From assembly GCA_964195155.1 (NCBI GenBank), contig CAXMOP010000043.1, positions 1 to 40,629 on the forward strand: a stretch of DNA of 40,629 nt, in the 5' to 3' direction. A program made the position numbers and the translations under genes. The stretch's first letter is position 1. Every line of letters starts with the position of its first letter. This document shows positions 37,064 to 40,629 of the stretch, piece after piece. Source of the DNA: JACZST01 sp964195155 (lineage in GTDB: Bacteria; Actinomycetota; Acidimicrobiia; Spongiisociales; UBA5794). The notes below the pieces were generated by a model, which had not been told where the DNA came from, did no database searches, and saw only the letters and a program-made list of their open reading frames with translations.

Positions 37064-38647
37064 GTGACTGAAACCCGTCCCCCAAGCCCATTATCACTCG
37101 AGGGTGAGCCGAGCTGGCTGAACCCAGCCACGATCAAGGGAGCGATCGCGGTCGCCCTCGGCGTCTTCTTCCTGCTCTTTCCGGCTGCGTCGCTTCCGCT
37201 GATCCGCTTCGGCCTGGGCGGAGCGTTGATTTTCCTCGGTGCGAGCGACCTCTGGGCATATTTCTCCCGGCGAGACGGGGTTCAGGCGGCGCACAGCCTG
37301 ATCTCGTCGGTCCTCGCCATTGTTGCCGGCCTCAGCCTTGTCGCATGGCCTTCCCAGACCGTGCGCGTTCTCGAAATCGTCCTCGGCACATACCTGGCCT
37401 TGCAGGGTTTCAACATCCTGCTCCGCGCCTTGCGATCGCGCGCCGAGGGCGGCTATGGGTGGCCGCTGACGAGAGGGCTCATCTACATCGGTTTCGGCAC
37501 CGCCATGTTCTTCTTCGGCGAGTTCCTTCTCCAATCGTTCCTCCTCGCCTTCGCCACGTTGGCGATCGCCGCTGGACTGATCAGCATCGCCGTCGGCATC
37601 ACGGTTCAACCGGTCGAGGCCGCCGAGCTGAATACGGCGGGGATCATCGCGTTGAGCTTCGCCTGGCTCAATGCACGCGATCTGGGCCCTGAGAAACGAA
37701 CCGAGGTCGCCGACACCCTCTTCTTCGAACAGCCCGACCGGACCCACAAGATCACGTCGTACACCGTGATGCTCCTGCTCTCGGTGGTGATCGCCACCCT
37801 TGCGATCCTGCAGGATTCCACCGCGGTGGTGATCGGAGCCATGCTGATCGCACCATTGATGATGCCGATCATGGGGACCGCGGCGGCGATCGTCAACGGT
37901 TGGAGAGGGCGCATGACCTCATCGTTGATCGTCGTCGCCATCTCGGTCGCCGGAGCGATCGCAACGGCATGGTTTGTCGCCACGTGGGTGCCGGCGCTGG
38001 TACCCCTCGACTCGAACAGCCAGGTCCTATCTCGGGTCACTCCAACGCTGCTCGACCTGTTGATCGCTCTCGCCGCCGGCGCAGCCGGCGCCTATGCCAC
38101 GGTCGATGATCGAGTGTCCGCCTCTCTTCCCGGTGTCGCCATCGCGGTCGCCCTGGTCCCACCGCTTGGCGTGGTGGGGGTGACCCTGACCGCCGGCAAC
38201 TTGGATGACGCGTTTGGAGCATTCCTACTCTTTTCAACGAACTTCGTGTCGATCATCCTGGCCTCTGTTGTCGTCTTCATCGCCACTGGATTCTCTCCGG
38301 TCAGGAAGTTCCTCGACTCACGAGAACAGACCGTCCGGGTGCTTGGTACCTTGATCGTTGGCGGCCTGCTCATCATGATTCCGCTTGGCATCACCGGCTC
38401 AGCCATCCTCAACTCGGCACAGGGCCAGAGCCGGGCGCACGACGCCGCCGTCGAGTGGCTGGAGGACTTCCCGAATCTGGATCTGGGACCGCTTGAAGTC
38501 GATGGTGCGTCGGTCCGGGTCAACATCAGCGGGCCCGATCCGATACCGGCCATTGCCGACCTCCAAGTGCTGCTAGACGAGGCGTTCGGGGAGCCGGTTA
38601 CGGTTCAAATCGAGCATTTTGCAACGGTGCGAATCAACTCGCCATGA
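37064..38647 (+). CDS. HdeD-like (DUF308) and DUF389 fusion membrane protein
   Basis: A 527-residue membrane protein joining two families. The N-terminal part (about 20-190) is HdeD/DUF308-like: six helices such as AIAVALGVFFLLFPAASLPL and RGLIYIGFGTAMFFFGEFLL. The second part (about 225-450) is DUF389: DSTAVVIGAMLIAPLMMPIMG, then AAGAAGAYATVDDRVSASLPGVAIAVALVPPLGVVG. A soluble C-terminal domain (about 460-527) follows. Neither family has a settled biochemical function; HdeD is linked to acid resistance in enterobacteria. The start is a GTG at 37064. It precedes the AI-2E family gene by 34 bp. Confidence 0.85.
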   Translation: MTETRPPSPLSLEGEPSWLNPATIKGAIAVALGVFFLLFPAASLPLIRFGLGGALIFLGASDLWAYFSRRDGVQAAHSLISSVLAIVAGLSLVAWPSQTVRVLEIVLGTYLALQGFNILLRALRSRAEGGYGWPLTRGLIYIGFGTAMFFFGEFLLQSFLLAFATLAIAAGLISIAVGITVQPVEAAELNTAGIIALSFAWLNARDLGPEKRTEVADTLFFEQPDRTHKITSYTVMLLLSVVIATLAILQDSTAVVIGAMLIAPLMMPIMGTAAAIVNGWRGRMTSSLIVVAISVAGAIATAWFVATWVPALVPLDSNSQVLSRVTPTLLDLLIALAAGAAGAYATVDDRVSASLPGVAIAVALVPPLGVVGVTLTAGNLDDAFGAFLLFSTNFVSIILASVVVFIATGFSPVRKFLDSREQTVRVLGTLIVGGLLIMIPLGITGSAILNSAQGQSRAHDAAVEWLEDFPNLDLGPLEVDGASVRVNISGPDPIPAIADLQVLLDEAFGEPVTVQIEHFATVRINSP

Positions 38648-38681
38648 TGTCGTCGAATCGTTTACGGAGAGAGGAAACTCA

Positions 38682-39905
38682 ATGGAGTCGCGTGTAATAA
38701 AGAATGCCCCCACCACGGAGAAGACCTGGTACGAAATCTGGATGCCGAGACTGTCGATCGGCGTTCTCGTCGCGCTCACCTTCTGGTTCGGCGGCCAGTG
38801 GGTGTTCACCTCGATATCGGGCTTTCTGCTCACACTGGTGATGTCGTTCTTCGTCGCCTTCGCCATGCTCCCGGCAGTTCAGTACCTGACGCGGCGGGGC
38901 TGGAAGAGGGGTGCAGCCGCCGGAACGGTGATGGTGGCCGGTGCTGGAATCGCCACCGTCTTCGTGTTCGCCATCGGCAATGTGTTCATCGGGCAGCTCT
39001 CCAACCTCTTCGAAGCCCTGCCCGGCATCGTCACCGACGTGCAGATCTGGATCGACCGCAGCTTCGGGGTCACGCTGGATCTCGAGGAGCTCGGGATCGA
39101 GGTAAGCGACGTCGCCGGCTACGTGGCGGGAATCGGTTCCGGCCTGATCGGCGTTGTCACCGGTGTCACGGGCTCGGTGCTCGGAATCGTCTTCCAAGCA
39201 CTGACCGTGGGGTTGTTCGTCTTCTACATCCTGGCCGACTGGCCGAGGCTGCGTGCCACGATCCTTCGTTCACTGCCGAAGAACCAACAAGAAGTCACCG
39301 ACACCGTCATCACCATCGTGATCGACAAGGTGGGAGGATGGGTCTATTCGCGCGCCGCTCTCGCCGCGGTGTCGGCGGGATTCCACTTCGTGGCGTTCCT
39401 GCTGATCGGTCTCCCCTATCCGTTTGCACTCGCTCTGTGGGTCGGCGTGATCTCCCAGTTCATCCCGACGATCGGCACCTACCTCGCAGGCGTGGTCCCG
39501 GTGTTCATCGCCCTGGTCAGCGGTGATCCCCTCGATGCGCTGTGGGTTGTGATTGCGATCACGTTGTACCAACAGTTCGAGAATTATCTGATCTCGCCGA
39601 AGATCACGGCAAACACCATGGACCTCCATCCGGCGGTTGCATTCGGGTCGGCGATCTTGGGCGCCAACCTGCTTGGCGGGCTCGGGGCGCTCCTCGCCCT
39701 CCCGGTCGCAGCTGCTGCCACTGCATTGGCGCAGTTGTACGGGACCCACCACGAGCTCGTCGAGTCGGAAACCTTCGAAAGCCCCGAGCAGTACGAGGCG
39801 CGGATGCGTCAAGTCGATGAGGAGAAGACCAGAAAGAAACACGAGCGTTACCAGAGATTTGGTCTGAAGCGCGACAAGAGCGCGGATCAGGACGGCGCTG
39901 CGTGA
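38682..39905 (+). CDS. AI-2E family transporter (permease)
   Basis: Membrane protein of 407 residues of the AI-2E/TqsA/PerM family; the members export various solutes or act as Na+/H+ antiporters, and the substrate cannot be told. It has about eight helices, with the family motifs VLGIVFQALTVGLFVFYILADWPRLR, then FLLIGLPYPFALALWVGVISQFIPTIGTYLAGV and LYQQFENYLISPKI. The C-terminus is a charged cytoplasmic tail (EEKTRKKHERYQRFGLKRDKS). The ATG at 38682 has GAGG eight bases upstream. It overlaps the lipocalin-like gene by 4 bp. Confidence 0.93.
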   Translation: MESRVIKNAPTTEKTWYEIWMPRLSIGVLVALTFWFGGQWVFTSISGFLLTLVMSFFVAFAMLPAVQYLTRRGWKRGAAAGTVMVAGAGIATVFVFAIGNVFIGQLSNLFEALPGIVTDVQIWIDRSFGVTLDLEELGIEVSDVAGYVAGIGSGLIGVVTGVTGSVLGIVFQALTVGLFVFYILADWPRLRATILRSLPKNQQEVTDTVITIVIDKVGGWVYSRAALAAVSAGFHFVAFLLIGLPYPFALALWVGVISQFIPTIGTYLAGVVPVFIALVSGDPLDALWVVIAITLYQQFENYLISPKITANTMDLHPAVAFGSAILGANLLGGLGALLALPVAAAATALAQLYGTHHELVESETFESPEQYEARMRQVDEEKTRKKHERYQRFGLKRDKSADQDGAA

Positions 39906-40360
39906 CCAAGGACGACCTCGTCGGCTCCTGGCGGCTGGTCGATTGGACGGTCAGCATCGGTGATCGCAGCAGGCGACCATGGGGAGGCAAGGCAACCGGC
40001 CTTCTCACCTACACCGCGGACGGGCGGATGTGGGCAGCCCTGATGGCAGCCGACCGGGAGCACATGCCGACGCGAACCCTCAGTGAGGCGCCCGCCGGTA
40101 TGCGAGCCGCCGCCGCATCCGGTTTCGTGACCTATGCGGGTTCCTTTTCGCTCGATGGCGACGACGTGATCCACCACGTCGAGGTCAGCCTGCTCCCGAA
40201 TTACGTGGGCAACGACGAACGGCGTCACGTCGAATGGATCGATACAAAAAGTGGGTTCGATCTTGCCCTCACCACCCCGCCCGCCGAGACCCTGAGTGGA
40301 CGACTCGTTGTGGAAAAGCTGCACTGGACGCGAATAAGGCCCGGCGAGCATTTCGCATAG
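39902..40360 (+). CDS. Lipocalin-like domain protein
   Basis: A 152-residue protein of the bacterial lipocalin-like family (PF13924 type). The N-terminal LVGSWRLVDWTV, the strand GLLTYTADGRMWAALM, the central FVTYAGSFSLDGDDVIHHVEVSLLPNYVG and the C-terminal RLVVEKLHWTRI form the expected beta-barrel pattern. There is no signal peptide, so it is cytoplasmic. The GTG start overlaps the permease stop by 4 bp (GTGA), so the two are probably co-translated. Ligand and function are unknown. Confidence 0.85.
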   Translation: MTKDDLVGSWRLVDWTVSIGDRSRRPWGGKATGLLTYTADGRMWAALMAADREHMPTRTLSEAPAGMRAAAASGFVTYAGSFSLDGDDVIHHVEVSLLPNYVGNDERRHVEWIDTKSGFDLALTTPPAETLSGRLVVEKLHWTRIRPGEHFA

Positions 40361-40363
40361 CGT

Positions 40364-40629
40364 TGCTCCCCTGAGGGGGACGCAAGGAAGTCGCCTCGCT
40401 TGGCTCGGCACCTCCCCCGAGCGGGGAGGGGGGCCGGACCCCGGCCGCGGCCCTCTCTTTGCTCCCCCCTCAGGGGGGAGTCCCGATCATGGTCGGAGGG
40501 GAGGGGGGTCAAGGCGTGGTCGCGACGACGCCTTGACCCCCTCCGCCCCGCTGCGCTCGGCACCTCCCCCTGAGGGGGAGGCAAAGAAATAGCCTCTCTC
40601 CGCTCGGCACCTCCCCCTGAGGGGGAGGG
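40364..40629 (+). repeat. Cluster of palindromic repeats at the right edge
   Basis: The last 269 bp contain no gene. Successive copies of the family seen at 1-147 and 19907-20198 are present: a diverged one at 40364-40386 just after the lipocalin-like stop, another at about 40391-40432, an inverted one at about 40458-40481, and two with the perfect 19-bp hairpin at 40563-40581 and 40610-40628. The upstream part of the fourth copy is the long palindrome at 40500-40544. The sequence ends inside a copy. Confidence 0.85.
40500..40544. repeat. Near-perfect 45-bp palindrome
   Basis: The left arm (40500-40522) and right arm (40523-40544) are inverted copies with one unpaired G and one G-G mismatch; the centre is GGTCGCGACG and the inner arms are CAAGGCGT and ACGCCTTG. 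It directly precedes the linker CGCTGCGCTCGGCA and the smaller palindrome, so the full element has two hairpins. Confidence 0.85.

Noticed and set aside
1..40629. tRNA, rRNA, integrase or prophage genes
   Set aside because: I looked for these and saw none; the window is housekeeping and lineage-specific chromosome without a recognisable mobile element apart from the palindromic repeats.

Overview
This is a high-GC stretch of bacterial chromosome, densely packed and mostly coded on the minus strand. The gene content points to Actinomycetota, probably an Acidimicrobiia-type lineage rather than a mycobacterium or streptomycete. The evidence is a PimB'-type mannosyltransferase, an F420-dependent DDN-like oxidoreductase, an actinobacterial-type topA with GRYGPY repeats, and a Tad pilus locus with the same gene order as Mycobacterium tuberculosis Rv3654c-Rv3661. 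A System I (Ccm) cytochrome c maturation operon, which most Actinomycetota lack, argues against the well-studied orders. The placement is an inference from gene content; no rRNA or tRNA gene is present.

Layout. 1-147: palindromic repeats. 167-2752: topA. 2882-4189: two plus-strand genes, a methyltransferase and an F420-type oxidoreductase. 4224-8671 (minus): hppA, a tiny leader ORF inside a hairpin, a double histidine-phosphatase protein and pimB. 8799-10013: a lipoprotein LCP (LytR-CpsA-Psr) protein. 10135-13874 (minus): tadZ-like, tadA, tadB, tadC, Flp-like pilin, TadE and a TadG-like gene, with a divergent HAD phosphatase at 13993-14781. 14790-16744 (minus): an ArsR-type regulator and a frameshifted MFS exporter. 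16831-17834: two divergent genes of unknown function. 17869-23404 (minus): hutH, hutU, hutI and a glycerophosphodiesterase. 23466-25991: pepN. 26114-26323: DUF2277. 26408-32934 (minus): ccmA-B-C-D-E-F-H, a TPR gene and a CcmG-like thioredoxin. 33033-33455: thioredoxin with a His-rich tail. 33556-36994 (minus): a four-helix-bundle protein, DUF2007, pmbA/tldE and tldD. 37064-40360 (plus): an HdeD-DUF389 fusion, an AI-2E family permease and a lipocalin-like protein. 40364-40629: more palindromic repeats.

How the genes work together. The hut genes take histidine to urocanate, imidazolonepropionate and N-formimidoglutamate; the last step is not encoded here. The Ccm genes carry heme across the membrane, hold it on CcmE and attach it to apocytochrome CXXCH sites, with thioredoxin-like proteins keeping the cysteines reduced. 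The Tad genes build a Flp-type pilus or secretion system. TldD and TldE normally form one heteromeric protease. HppA pumps ions using pyrophosphate.

Three features are not explained by the genes. First, short degenerate tandem repeats, almost all with a 7-bp period, lie at gene junctions, usually against a stop codon. Second, a bipartite palindromic repeat family occurs at both window ends and inside the hut operon. Third, about ten genes have a TANNNT hexamer ending 4-10 nt before the start codon, which suggests leaderless transcripts. A nine-codon leader ORF embedded in a 13-bp stem and overlapping the phosphatase start is a further candidate control element.
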